A stretch of 64,000 nt of DNA, taken from Pseudanabaena biceps (lineage in GTDB: Bacteria > Cyanobacteriota > Cyanobacteriia > Pseudanabaenales > Pseudanabaenaceae). Made by a program: the position numbers and the translations under genes. The notes under the pieces are model-generated. The model did not search any database. It was not told where the DNA came from and saw only the letters and a list, made by a program, of their open reading frames with translations. Positions 35,704-44,459 of this stretch are shown here, piece by piece (the first letter of the stretch is position 1; each line of letters starts with the position of its first letter). The stretch covers positions 434,001 to 498,000 of the forward strand of contig JAATWA010000001.1 in NCBI GenBank assembly GCA_013361095.1, given 5' to 3'.

Positions 35704-38700
35704 ATGACAAAAGTTCACGCTAATCCAGAAAAGCAAGCAGGAAGACTAATTTTCAAAAAAGTCTCAATTCGATCGCTGATTACTTTTCCTAACATTTTGC
35801 AAACTATCATTGCCGTGTTGGTGATTGGCTACTTTTCCTTTCAAAACGAACAAAAATTAGCTGATGAATTTAGTGATAAATTACGAATTGGAGTCGTTGA
35901 AAGCCTCAATCAAGATATAAAAAACTATCTGCAACCAACGATGCAGATAGTCAAACTCAATGCCGAAGCCCAGCAAAATAAACCACTAGACATCAAAAAT
36001 TCCCGCGAAATCATCCAACAGTTTCAAGCTTTGATCAATGTTTTTTCCTCGGTGCGAGAAGTTTTTTTAGGAGATAGTTCAGGAAATTTCTTAGGTGTAT
36101 TACGCCAATCGGATAAATCCCTAGCAGTCAAAATTACGAACAACTTTCCACGACGTAATTGGTATCAACTTGATGCACAGGGAAAGGTAAGTACATTATT
36201 TAAAATAGAAACAAACTACGATCCACGCACTCGTCCTTGGTATCAACGGGCGATCGCCAACAAGAAAGTAGTATGGACAGAAATATATCCTTTCGTTGAT
36301 AGTCCTGATCTTGGTATTTCCGCGACCCAAGCTATTTTTGACCGCCAAGGTAAACCTCTATATGTGATCGCCGCCAGCTTAAATCTTGACAGAATCAATC
36401 AATTTCTGGCTAAGCACCAAGTCACGTCAACTAGCCAAACCTTCATCATTGATCGCGATGGAATGCTTGTAGCGACTTCCACTCAAGAGACAGCTTTCAC
36501 GATCAATCAACAGGGCAAAGTAAAACGGATCAAGGCGATCGATAGTAATAACTTGCTGATTCGGCAAACTATGCTCAAAACAAGTGATCAATTAGCATCA
36601 CTCAGTAACATTACTGACAATCGCAAATTTACAATTTCCATTGAAAAAAATGTGGGAGGTAAAATTACTAGTGATGAAAAGCAATTTGTGGAGGTATTTC
36701 CCTATCGAGATTTAGCGGGGATTGAATGGTATGTGTTTATCGTGATTCCTGAAGATGACATTCTATTAAAAGCAAATGAAAATAAAGCTGCTCTCATCGC
36801 TCTATGTACTGGCATATTGGCAACATTAGTGGTCATTGGCATCATCACAACTCGCCGCATCGTCAAGCCCATTTTTGAATTGCGGGAGGCAAGTCTCGCG
36901 ATCGCCGCTCAAGATTTCAATCAACCCATTAGAGGCTCTTGGATCGAAGAGTTAGATATTCTCGCCACCGCTTTTAAACAAATGCGTGAGCAATTAAGCC
37001 AATCTAGGGAGCAACTACAGGAATATTCGCGATCGCTAGAGATGAAGGTCGAAGAAAGAACTCAGGAATTAAAACAAGAAATTAGCGATCGGATAGCCAT
37101 TCAAAATGAATTGCAAGACAAAGCCATTACCTTGAGCCAACATTATCAAGTATTAAATCAACTTGCTAAAGATGAATCAATGCGCCAAGGCAATTTACTC
37201 GCCAGCATTCAAAAATTAACCTCTGCGGTGGGGCAAACCTTAGGGATCGAGCGTAGTAGTATTTGGCTAATCAAAGAGAACGACTGGAATTGTTTAGATA
37301 TGTTTTTGCTCAGCTATGAAAAGCATATTATCGAGTCTGATTTATTACCCGATTCCGTTCCTAATTATTTAGGCAAACTAAGGACAGAGCTAGCAATTTC
37401 GATCAACGATGCTTTGAATGATAGTCGGACATCGGAGTTAGCCGAAAGCTATTTAATTCAATTTGGAATTACTTCCATTTTAGAAATTCCCCTGCGTCAA
37501 AACAATGAAGTTATGGGAATGCTGAGTCTTGAACATACTGGTGAACCAAGGAATTGGTCACTAATGGAACAGAGCTTTGCGCGGTCAATTGGAGACTTAG
37601 TCGCTCTGGCTCTTGAGTCTTCTAACCGCAAGCTTGCTGAGCAGCAACTCAAGGAAAGTGAAGAGCGTTGGCAACTTGCCCTAGATGGAAGTAACGATGG
37701 AATTTGGGATTGGAATTGTAAAACTAATCAAGCATTTTATTCATCACGCTATCAAACAATGCTGGGATATGATGACCATGAGCTTGCTCCCTATGGCAAT
37801 ACTTGGGAAAGCCTGATTCATCCCGATGATTTGGAAAGAGCCTTAAAATCTACCAATGACTACCTAAGCAAGAAAACCTCCAACTATTTTCTAGAACATC
37901 GCTTGAGGTGCAAAGATGGCAGCTATAAATGGATTTTAGCTAGAGCCAAGGCTCTATTTAACAAAAATGGAGTGGCAATCAGGATGATTGGTTCCCATAC
38001 TGATATTACCGAACGTCGTAAGTATGAGGAGGAATTACAACAACGCGCGGCGACGCTTAGTCTGCATAATCAGGTGCTGACAAAACTGGCTGGCAATGAA
38101 GACTTAAGACTTGGAGATTTACGATCTAATTTGCAGAATTTGACAAAGGAAGTTGCTAAAACCCTTAATGTAGAACGAGTCAGTCTGTGGATGGCAAAGC
38201 AGGATAGTAGTTATTGGGAATGTCTTAATCAATTTATCTTAAGCACGAGCATTCACTCCATTGAACCCGATCTAGCGATCGCCGAGTTGCCAAATTACTT
38301 TGCAGCGCTTAAACAGGAATCGCTAATAGCAGCGATCGATGCCATAAATGATCCCCGAACTAGTGACCTAAGCTCAGAGTATTTATCCAAATTTGGGATT
38401 ACTTCTATGTTAGAACTTCCCCTGCGGCAAAAGTCCAGCATTTTTGGAGTGCTGTGCATTGAGCATACTGGAGAAATGCGGGAATGGACTCTCGAAGAAC
38501 AGAGCTTTGCGCGTTCAATTGGGGATTTAGTGATCTTAGCGATCGAATCCTATAACCGTAGCCTTGCCGAACGAAAGCTAAAGGAAGGTGAAGAGCGTTG
38601 GCAACTAGCTTTAGAGGGTAATAATGACGGTATTTGGGATTGGGATTGTCAAACTAACGAAGTGTTTTTCTCGCCAAGATACAAATCTATGCTGGGCTAC

Positions 38701-40470
38701 AGTGATGAAGAACTATCGCCCAATGTTGATTCATGGCTCAATCTAATTCATCCTGAAGATTCAAACCGTGTCCGCTCAATTGTCGAAAGTTACTGGGCAA
38801 AATCAACTCCCCATTATGTGGCTGAGCATCGGGTACTTTGCCAAGATGGTTCTTATAAATGGATATTGGCTAGAGGAATTGCTCTGTTTAACGGAGATGG
38901 TACACCCACCCGCATGATTGGTTCGCATACCGACATTACAGAGCGTAAACAGGCAGAAATTGAACTTTCTCTAGCCAAAGAAGCGGCTGATTTTGCTAAT
39001 CGAGCTAAGAGTGAGTTTTTGGCAAATATGAGCCATGAACTAAGAACGCCTCTCAATGGGATTTTGGGCTATGTGCAGATCTTGCAACGCGATCGCAATT
39101 TAACACCTAAACAAATCGAAGGCGTAAATGTGATTAAACAATGTGGTACACATTTACTCAATTTGATTGCTGATATTCTCGATCTTTCTAAAATTGAAGC
39201 CAAAAAACTAGAATTAATCGAAACTGAATTTCATTTTCTAAATTTTCTGCAAGGAGTGGTAGAAATCAGTGCGGTCAGATCGGAGCAGAAAGGAATCACT
39301 TTTACCTACATCCCATCTGCCAACCTACCGTTAGGAATCTGTGCCGATGACAAACGCTTGCGCCAAGTCCTCTTAAATCTGCTCGGTAATGCCATTAAGT
39401 TTACAGAAGACGGTGGTGTTACCTTCAGAGTAGAAGTGGTTGCTGTAAATATCGAGTATGACGATAACTCGACCAAAGGATATACGATCCGTTTTCAAGT
39501 CGAAGATACAGGCATTGGTATTGGTTCAGAAAAGTTAGAACAAATTTTTTCTCCCTTTGAGCAGGCTGGAAGTTCACAAACAAACTCAGAGGGAACAGGC
39601 TTAGGATTATCGATTAGTCAAAAGATTGTAGAAGTGATGGGAAGCACTATCCAAGTGATTAGCGAACCCAGTCAGGGCAGTAAGTTTTGGATTGATTTAG
39701 ATATTAAAGCCGCGAATGATCGCTTAAATTGGTTGGAGATTAACGAAAAACTAAATCAACGCAAGATTACAGGATTTAGTGGGCGATCGCGCACAATTTT
39801 AGTGGTTGATGATAAATGGGAAAATCGGACTGTACTCGTAAAATTGCTCCAAGAAATCGGATTTGTTATCCTTGAAGCGAGTGATGGTCAAGCTGCATTG
39901 GATTTAGCGAGTACGGCTAAGCCTGATCTGGTTATTACCGATTTAGTTATGCCTGTGATGGATGGATTTGAGATGATTCGCCAATTTAAGAGATCGCCTG
40001 AGTGCCAGAATATAATTATTATTGTGACATCGGCGAGTGCTTTTAATAAAGATGCTACCCAAAGTTTAGAAACGGGAGGAAATGACTTCATACCGAAACC
40101 AATTAATTTTGAACACTTGCTAACCAAGATCGCCACCCATTTGGAGATTGAATGGATATATGAAGAGGTAACACTACCTGATCTTAACAAGCCGTCAAAT
40201 CTTTGTGAAATTGAAGCCTATCAAAACTTAGAAGAGACTTCATCTATGATTGTGCCATCAGTAGAAAAAGTTGAATTACTTCTTGATTTAGCAATGCAAG
40301 GTAATATTAATAGTATTATCGAGCAAGCAAATCAGATGGAACAAGATGATGTTAATTTGTCGGTATTTGCCGACGAATTAAAAACATTGGCAGGGGGGTT
40401 TCAGATCAAAAAACTAAAGAACTTGTTGAAAACCATCTCAACAAGTCTAACAACTAGTTCAACTTCATAG
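35704..40470 (+). CDS. Hybrid histidine kinase: Cache-HAMP-GAF-PAS-GAF-PAS-HisKA-HATPase-REC
   Basis: A 1588-residue membrane sensor. TM1 is at ~28-45, followed by a periplasmic double-Cache domain to ~355 (TNYDPRTRPWYQRAIANKKV), TM2 at ~360-383, and HAMP plus coiled coil to ~470. Two GAF-PAS modules (~480-780 and ~785-1085) are recent duplicates of each other. The kinase core has H1111 in MSHELRTPLNG, the N-box LRQVLLNLLGNAIKF, and the G-boxes VEDTGIGI and GTGLGLSIS. The receiver at ~1363-1480 has the acceptor Asp in VITDLVMPVMDG near 1413. The C-terminal ~90 residues resemble an HPt bundle without a clear histidine. It probably signals to the REC-GGDEF-EAL protein downstream. Confidence 0.92.
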   Translation: MTKVHANPEKQAGRLIFKKVSIRSLITFPNILQTIIAVLVIGYFSFQNEQKLADEFSDKLRIGVVESLNQDIKNYLQPTMQIVKLNAEAQQNKPLDIKNSREIIQQFQALINVFSSVREVFLGDSSGNFLGVLRQSDKSLAVKITNNFPRRNWYQLDAQGKVSTLFKIETNYDPRTRPWYQRAIANKKVVWTEIYPFVDSPDLGISATQAIFDRQGKPLYVIAASLNLDRINQFLAKHQVTSTSQTFIIDRDGMLVATSTQETAFTINQQGKVKRIKAIDSNNLLIRQTMLKTSDQLASLSNITDNRKFTISIEKNVGGKITSDEKQFVEVFPYRDLAGIEWYVFIVIPEDDILLKANENKAALIALCTGILATLVVIGIITTRRIVKPIFELREASLAIAAQDFNQPIRGSWIEELDILATAFKQMREQLSQSREQLQEYSRSLEMKVEERTQELKQEISDRIAIQNELQDKAITLSQHYQVLNQLAKDESMRQGNLLASIQKLTSAVGQTLGIERSSIWLIKENDWNCLDMFLLSYEKHIIESDLLPDSVPNYLGKLRTELAISINDALNDSRTSELAESYLIQFGITSILEIPLRQNNEVMGMLSLEHTGEPRNWSLMEQSFARSIGDLVALALESSNRKLAEQQLKESEERWQLALDGSNDGIWDWNCKTNQAFYSSRYQTMLGYDDHELAPYGNTWESLIHPDDLERALKSTNDYLSKKTSNYFLEHRLRCKDGSYKWILARAKALFNKNGVAIRMIGSHTDITERRKYEEELQQRAATLSLHNQVLTKLAGNEDLRLGDLRSNLQNLTKEVAKTLNVERVSLWMAKQDSSYWECLNQFILSTSIHSIEPDLAIAELPNYFAALKQESLIAAIDAINDPRTSDLSSEYLSKFGITSMLELPLRQKSSIFGVLCIEHTGEMREWTLEEQSFARSIGDLVILAIESYNRSLAERKLKEGEERWQLALEGNNDGIWDWDCQTNEVFFSPRYKSMLGYSDEELSPNVDSWLNLIHPEDSNRVRSIVESYWAKSTPHYVAEHRVLCQDGSYKWILARGIALFNGDGTPTRMIGSHTDITERKQAEIELSLAKEAADFANRAKSEFLANMSHELRTPLNGILGYVQILQRDRNLTPKQIEGVNVIKQCGTHLLNLIADILDLSKIEAKKLELIETEFHFLNFLQGVVEISAVRSEQKGITFTYIPSANLPLGICADDKRLRQVLLNLLGNAIKFTEDGGVTFRVEVVAVNIEYDDNSTKGYTIRFQVEDTGIGIGSEKLEQIFSPFEQAGSSQTNSEGTGLGLSISQKIVEVMGSTIQVISEPSQGSKFWIDLDIKAANDRLNWLEINEKLNQRKITGFSGRSRTILVVDDKWENRTVLVKLLQEIGFVILEASDGQAALDLASTAKPDLVITDLVMPVMDGFEMIRQFKRSPECQNIIIIVTSASAFNKDATQSLETGGNDFIPKPINFEHLLTKIATHLEIEWIYEEVTLPDLNKPSNLCEIEAYQNLEETSSMIVPSVEKVELLLDLAMQGNINSIIEQANQMEQDDVNLSVFADELKTLAGGFQIKKLKNLLKTISTSLTTSSTS

Positions 40471-40490
40471 CCAAAAACTTATTACATTTA

Positions 40491-40570
40491 CAGCACTTCG
40501 CGCCTTTTTAAAAACAAGAAAATTTTTAAAAGGCTAGCAAAGCCAATCTTTAAAAATTTTCTTGGACTAC
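40491..40570. repeat. Palindromic element, divergent copy
   Basis: CAGCACTTCGCGCCTTTTTA, then AAGAAAATTTTTAAAAGGCT, core AGCAAAGCC, then a TTTAAAAATTTTCTTG mirror. Related in layout to the copy at 16408. Confidence 0.6.
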
Positions 40571-40633
40571 ATAGAGACTCAATAGACTGTATTACCAGCA
40601 AAAAAATTTAGATAAGGTATTAAAATCAAAGCT

Positions 40634-42466
40634 ATGGTTAGTCAAGATTTCAAGAAAAGCAAGATCCTAATTGTTGATGACAATCCGAACAACCTAAAAG
40701 TTTTATCTGCTACTCTTGATCACGGGGATTGGGATATCTTGGTGGCGGTAGATGGGGAAAGTGCGATTGAACAGGCAATTTACACTAAGCCTGACTTGAT
40801 TTTTTTAGATGTGATGATGCCTGTAATGGATGGATTTACAGCTTGTAAAATATTGAAAGGCACTCCAGAAACTAGAGAAATTCCAATTATCTTTATGACT
40901 TCCCTGTCCGACACTCTAGACAAAGTCAAAGGATTTGAACTGGGTGCAGTGGACTACATTACCAAGCCCTTTGACCGAGATGAAGTAATCGCAAGGGCAA
41001 AAACTCACCTCCATATCAGCCATCTCACAAGGCAGATACAGGAAAAAAATATTCAATTAGAGAATTTTAATCAAAACCTAGAAAATCGTGTGCAATCTCG
41101 TACTGTGGAGCTATCAGAAGCCCTTGCAAATCTACAAAAAGTTCAAATAAAGCTCTTAGAAAGAGAGCAACGCCTTGCCTACGATGCCTTTCATGATGCC
41201 CTCACAGGGCTGCCTAATCGTACTTGGCTAATGCAGAGGTTACAACATCTTCTCAATAACCAACATCAACTTTATGCAGTTCTATTTACCGATCTTGATC
41301 GTTTTAAAGTAATTAATGATAGCCTTGGTCATCTAGTCGGTGATGAGCTACTCAAACAAGCCACTCGCCGCCTCAAGGTGGCATTACCAGCAAGGGCGAC
41401 AATCTCTAGATTTGGTGGTGATGAATTTGTGATTCTCTTTGAAGATATTAGTAATCTGATAGAAGCTGAAAATCTAGCTGGTCAGATACAGAGAGAAATG
41501 GCACTTCCCTTTAAACTATATAACTATGAACTGTTCATCAGTATTAGTATTGGTCTTACGCTAGGTACTGATGAATACCAACAGTCAGAAGACATCCTCA
41601 GAGATGCCGATATTGCCATGTATCAAGCTAAACAGAAAGGGAGGGGACGTTATGAAGTATTCAATCCATTGATTAGGGATCAGGCGATCGCGCGTTTAGA
41701 GTTAGAGAACGATTTGCGCCGCGCGATTGATCGCGAAGAATTTTGTATGTATTATCAGCCGATCTTTTGCCTGAGGAGCGATCGCATCTGTGGATTTGAA
41801 TCCTTAATACGTTGGAATCATCCTTCTGGTCATCTTATATCCCCTGCAAAATTTATTCCCATCGCTGAAGAAATCGGCTTAATTAATAGTTTGGGGTGGT
41901 GGATTCTTGAGGAGTCCCTAACTCAAATCCAGATTTGGCATCAACAATTTGATGATCGTTCTTTGTGGATGAATGTGAATATCTCACCACTGCAATTAAA
42001 GCAAGTAAACTTTGCTCAAGATGTCAAACAAATATTACAAAATTTAGAATTACCCAGTGATTGTCTCAAACTAGAAATCACCGAGAGTTGTCTTTTAGAA
42101 TCATCTAAAGCAGAAATATCGGCTTTAGAGCAGTTAAAACAACAGGAGATTAGGCTCTGTATAGATGACTTCGGTACGGGTTATTCATCGCTTAGTCGTT
42201 TGCACGAGTTACCAATTCACACGCTCAAAATAGATCGTGCTTTTGTAAAGGAATTAGCTACTAATGCTGAAAATAGTATTATCTCAACGATTATCAAGTT
42301 AGCCCAAGGGCTAAATATGGATGTGGTTGCGGAAGGTATTGAGACAGTCGAGCAGAAAGAAATTTTGCGATCGCTTGATTGTGGATATGGGCAAGGTTAT
42401 TTATTATCTATTCCTTTACCTGTAGAAGCGGCGACCGATTTGCTCAGCAAATCAATGCTCAACTAG
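40634..42466 (+). CDS. Response regulator with GGDEF and EAL domains
   Basis: A 610-residue soluble protein. The receiver (residues ~10-130) has KILIVDDNPNNLKVL and the phospho-acceptor Asp in LIFLDVMMPVMDG near 60. A coiled coil (~135-180) leads to a GGDEF domain with intact RFGGDEFVILFED near 264, then an EAL domain whose signature reads FESLIRWN near 395 with DDFGTGYSSLSRL near 518. EAL to ESL keeps the catalytic Glu. Likely a c-di-GMP enzyme controlled by phosphorylation, and the natural partner of the hybrid kinase 160 nt upstream. Confidence 0.9.
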   Translation: MVSQDFKKSKILIVDDNPNNLKVLSATLDHGDWDILVAVDGESAIEQAIYTKPDLIFLDVMMPVMDGFTACKILKGTPETREIPIIFMTSLSDTLDKVKGFELGAVDYITKPFDRDEVIARAKTHLHISHLTRQIQEKNIQLENFNQNLENRVQSRTVELSEALANLQKVQIKLLEREQRLAYDAFHDALTGLPNRTWLMQRLQHLLNNQHQLYAVLFTDLDRFKVINDSLGHLVGDELLKQATRRLKVALPARATISRFGGDEFVILFEDISNLIEAENLAGQIQREMALPFKLYNYELFISISIGLTLGTDEYQQSEDILRDADIAMYQAKQKGRGRYEVFNPLIRDQAIARLELENDLRRAIDREEFCMYYQPIFCLRSDRICGFESLIRWNHPSGHLISPAKFIPIAEEIGLINSLGWWILEESLTQIQIWHQQFDDRSLWMNVNISPLQLKQVNFAQDVKQILQNLELPSDCLKLEITESCLLESSKAEISALEQLKQQEIRLCIDDFGTGYSSLSRLHELPIHTLKIDRAFVKELATNAENSIISTIIKLAQGLNMDVVAEGIETVEQKEILRSLDCGYGQGYLLSIPLPVEAATDLLSKSMLN

Positions 42467-42471
42467 ACTTA

Positions 42472-42571
42472 CAGCACTTTGCGCTTAAACCCGAACCAGA
42501 AAACTCTTGAAAGTGTTGCAAAGCATCAATTTCAAAAAAATTCTTGTAGTTCATTTGATCGGAAATTACAG
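42472..42571. repeat. 98-bp palindromic element, copy 7
   Basis: CAGCACTTTGCGCTTAAACC, GAACCAGAAAACTCTTGAAA, core GTGTTGCAAAGCATCAATTT, right arm diverged (GTAGTTCATTTGATCGG). Its last ~25 bp belong to the 499-bp duplication shared with 49822-50320. Confidence 0.75.
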
Positions 42572-42575
42572 TAAT

Positions 42576-43044
42576 TCATGGCAAGTCCCTAAGTTCTATT
42601 CCAGATTGCCATACTGCTTGCTGAATCTTCGCTAATGGCACATGATGCGATCGCGCTAGTCTAGCGCAATCCTCATATTCAGGTTGCACCGTATCAAAAC
42701 CATCTCGTTTAGCAATTTTTATCCTTGCCGTTCCATACTCTGTCTCAACTTCCACAATCTCGCGCTCTAAAATCTGCCGCTCTTGCAAACGGAACCTAAT
42801 CCCCAGAGTCGTAATTTCTTGAAACAGAATTTGCTCGCAAATGGCTTGGCGATCGCCATGACAAATCACTGTAATCAATACACCAGTACGAGATTTTTTC
42901 ATGGTGATCGCTTGGGTATAAACATCAAGAGCGCCATTTTGCAATAGTTGCTCAGTCGTATAAGCGATCGCTTGCGCGGTCATATCATCAACTTGAGTTT
43001 CCAAAACCACAACTGTTTCGGTTTGACCAATGGCATGGCGATCG
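42576..43044 (-). pseudogene. larC: Duplicated larC 3' fragment
   Basis: Encodes the C-terminal domain of the nickel-pincer cofactor enzyme LarC (QTETVVVLETQVDDMTAQAI to QSGIELRDLP), with 138 of 144 residues identical to the intact copy at 49852-50286. The N-terminal LarC domain is absent. Upstream the frame runs on into unrelated sequence, including array G and the yoeB gene, so there is no proper start. Homology to the other copy covers 42546-43044 (499 bp) and ends inside a HIP1 octamer. A remnant of a recent segmental duplication. Confidence 0.85.
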
Positions 43045-43098
43045 CCTCCTTCATCACCCAACACCCGATCGCCTATTTCCCACATCAAACAGCGATCA
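43037..43098. repeat. 27-nt HIP1-phased array G
   Basis: GATC cores at 43040, 43067 and 43094 (steps 27, 27), in the opposite orientation to arrays A-F (spacers read ATCACCCAACACCC and CCTATTTCCCACATCAAACA). Its first octamer is the breakpoint of the larC duplication. Confidence 0.75.
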
Positions 43099-43113
43099 CC
43101 ATTACTGTTTAGT

Positions 43114-43380
43114 CTATGCTTCGTAATGCCCACCAATAGCGATGATGTATATATTTTCGTCATCAAAGCTATACACCAGCCGATCCTTGTCAGATATGCG
43201 CCGCGAGTAATATCCAGTTAATTCATACTTCAATGCTTCAGGTTTTCCAGTTCCTTGTGTGGGATCGCCTTTTTGCATTTCTTTGAGAATATTAAACAGT
43301 TTTTTGTGAATGGGTTTATTGGTTTCTCTCAAATATTCGTATATTTGCAGGGTGTCTTCATGAAATACGACTGAGCGCAT
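43114..43380 (-). CDS. Txe/YoeB-family toxin
   Basis: An 88-residue RelE-superfamily mRNA interferase of the YoeB group. Family blocks are LFNILKEMQKGDPTQGTGKP, EALKYELTGYYSRRISDKDR and LVYSFDDENIYIIAIGGHY. The C-terminal HY and the RR/DR arginines expected at the active site are present. YoeB toxins cleave mRNA on the ribosome. It overlaps the upstream antitoxin by 23 nt. Frame intact. Confidence 0.88.
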   Translation of the reverse strand: MRSVVFHEDTLQIYEYLRETNKPIHKKLFNILKEMQKGDPTQGTGKPEALKYELTGYYSRRISDKDRLVYSFDDENIYIIAIGGHYEA

Positions 43381-43576
43381 GATGCTTCTGTTTGTGGGTT
43401 TCGATTAGTAATTGAATTTGTGTAATTAGTTCTGGATTTTTTAGGATGTAGTCGAAATCGAGAGATAGATCTGCTTGGCTAGGGTTCGATTTTTTAGAAT
43501 TGTGCTTGAACTGCCTGATCTGTTGCATTAAGTGCGGGTTACTCAGGACATATTCGGTTTCTTGATGAGTATCCAT
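43358..43576 (-). CDS. Antitoxin with two copies of a toxin-binding motif
   Basis: A 72-residue protein upstream of, and overlapping, yoeB. It contains the same motif twice: ETEYVLSNPHLMQQI near 5-19 and DFDYILKNPELITQI near 43-57. The motif resembles the C-terminal neutralising segment of YefM/Phd antitoxins here (ETAYLLSSPVMKKRL in the gene at 44047). No Phd/YefM N-terminal DNA-binding domain is present. The ATG at 43576 (MDTHQETEY) is chosen; the ORF could start at 43588. Confidence 0.7.
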   Translation of the reverse strand: MDTHQETEYVLSNPHLMQQIRQFKHNSKKSNPSQADLSLDFDYILKNPELITQIQLLIETHKQKHHALSRIS

Positions 43577-43639
43577 AAGTCTTGGCAAAGTTTATAGTCT
43601 ACAGCTACATCTCTAGCATACCTGATATGTCGTTGAATA

Positions 43640-43806
43640 GAGATCGCCCCAGCCCACCAATAAACCCGATCGCAAATTCCCCACACCAAACAGCGATCGC
43701 CCCTCAACACCCATAAACCCGATCGCAAATTCCCTCAAATCAAAAAGCGATCGCCCCTACACTACCCAACACCCGATCGCCTATTACTTCAGCATCAAAC
43801 AGCGAT
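43640..43806. repeat. 27-nt HIP1-phased array H
   Basis: GATC cores at 43642, 43668, 43695, 43721, 43749 and 43775, plus a degenerate GATT at 43804 (steps 26, 27, 26, 28, 26, 29). Same orientation as array G, with spacers CCCATAAACCC and CCTATTACTTC / ATCAAACAG. It separates the two YoeB cassettes. Confidence 0.85.
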
Positions 43807-43811
43807 TTCTA

Positions 43812-44090
43812 TTAGTGAAAGCGGCAGGCGAGAATTCTGATTTTATCGTCTAGGACTTCATAAACTAGACGATGTTCTTGATCAATACGGCGCGACCAAC
43901 AGCCAGACAGATTGTGTTTTAGAGCTTCGGGCTGTCCTGTACCTTCAAATGGATTACGTTGGACTTCACGAATAAGCTTGATAACTTTTAAAGCTTTTTT
44001 ACGATCATTTTCGACCCACCAAGCTAAGTCTTCAAAAGCATCTGTATCAAATTCCAAGCTTTTCACAGGTTGCTTCCAAAGAGATTCCAT
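43812..44090 (-). CDS. Txe/YoeB-family toxin, second cassette
   Basis: A 92-residue YoeB-type mRNA interferase: FEDLAWWVENDRKKALKVIK, then REVQRNPFEGTGQPEALKHN, then LSGCWSRRIDQEHRLVYEV, ending ILACRFH. The last Tyr of the usual CRFHY end is missing, since the stop follows H directly. This may lower activity, because the C-terminal Tyr contributes to YoeB catalysis. The ATG at 44090 (MESLWKQPVK) is preferred over 44111. It overlaps the antitoxin gene by 44 nt. Confidence 0.85.
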   Translation of the reverse strand: MESLWKQPVKSLEFDTDAFEDLAWWVENDRKKALKVIKLIREVQRNPFEGTGQPEALKHNLSGCWSRRIDQEHRLVYEVLDDKIRILACRFH

Positions 44091-44253
44091 CTTGACGTTT
44101 TCTGGCTGCAAGTAATCTTTTTTTCATGACTGGACTACTGAGTAAATAGGCAGTTTCTCTTTCTGCCATTAGTTCTTGCCAAAAGGCAACGGGGACAACT
44201 ACAGAAACTGTTTGCCCTTCTGAATCACAGATGTATTGTAATGCGTTAGTCAT
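44047..44253 (-). CDS. Phd/YefM-family antitoxin
   Basis: A 68-residue antitoxin. The N-terminal half (MTNALQYICDSEGQTVSVVV, then PVAFWQELM) is a short form of the YefM/Phd fold. The C-terminal half carries ETAYLLSSPVMKKRLLAARK, the typical YoeB-neutralising helix. First gene of the pair. The ATG at 44253 is favoured over 44262. Confidence 0.8.
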   Translation of the reverse strand: MTNALQYICDSEGQTVSVVVPVAFWQELMAERETAYLLSSPVMKKRLLAARKRQDGISLEATCEKLGI

Positions 44254-44293
44254 GGAAGCCAATATAACTTAACTGGATTAATCATAATTATAA

Positions 44294-44384
44294 CTGATCG
44301 CCCCTCACCACTCATAAACCCGATCGCCTATTTCTCAATATTAAACAGCGATCGCCCTTTTCACCACCCACAAAACCTGATCGC
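44294..44384. repeat. 27-nt HIP1-phased array I
   Basis: GATC cores at 44296, 44322, 44350 and 44379 (steps 26, 28, 29). Same orientation as G and H, followed by a degenerate unit (CATCAAACAGCAATA). It closes the second set of cassettes, upstream of the Phd gene. Confidence 0.8.
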
Positions 44385-44459
44385 CTAAATCTCAACATCA
44401 AACAGCAATATTAAAAAAGCAAGATATATAATGGTAATTGACGTTTTAATAAATTCAGT

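Noticed and set aside
43037..43098. Promoter function for the 27-nt arrays
   Set aside because: Orientation is opposite relative to the genes in the two islands, some arrays lie downstream of cassettes, and no consistent -10 or -35 element is seen.
42576..43166. Complete 196-residue LarC-like gene
   Set aside because: Only the part up to about 43044 is larC-derived; the N-terminal ~45 residues are translated array and yoeB antisense-frame sequence without a plausible start.
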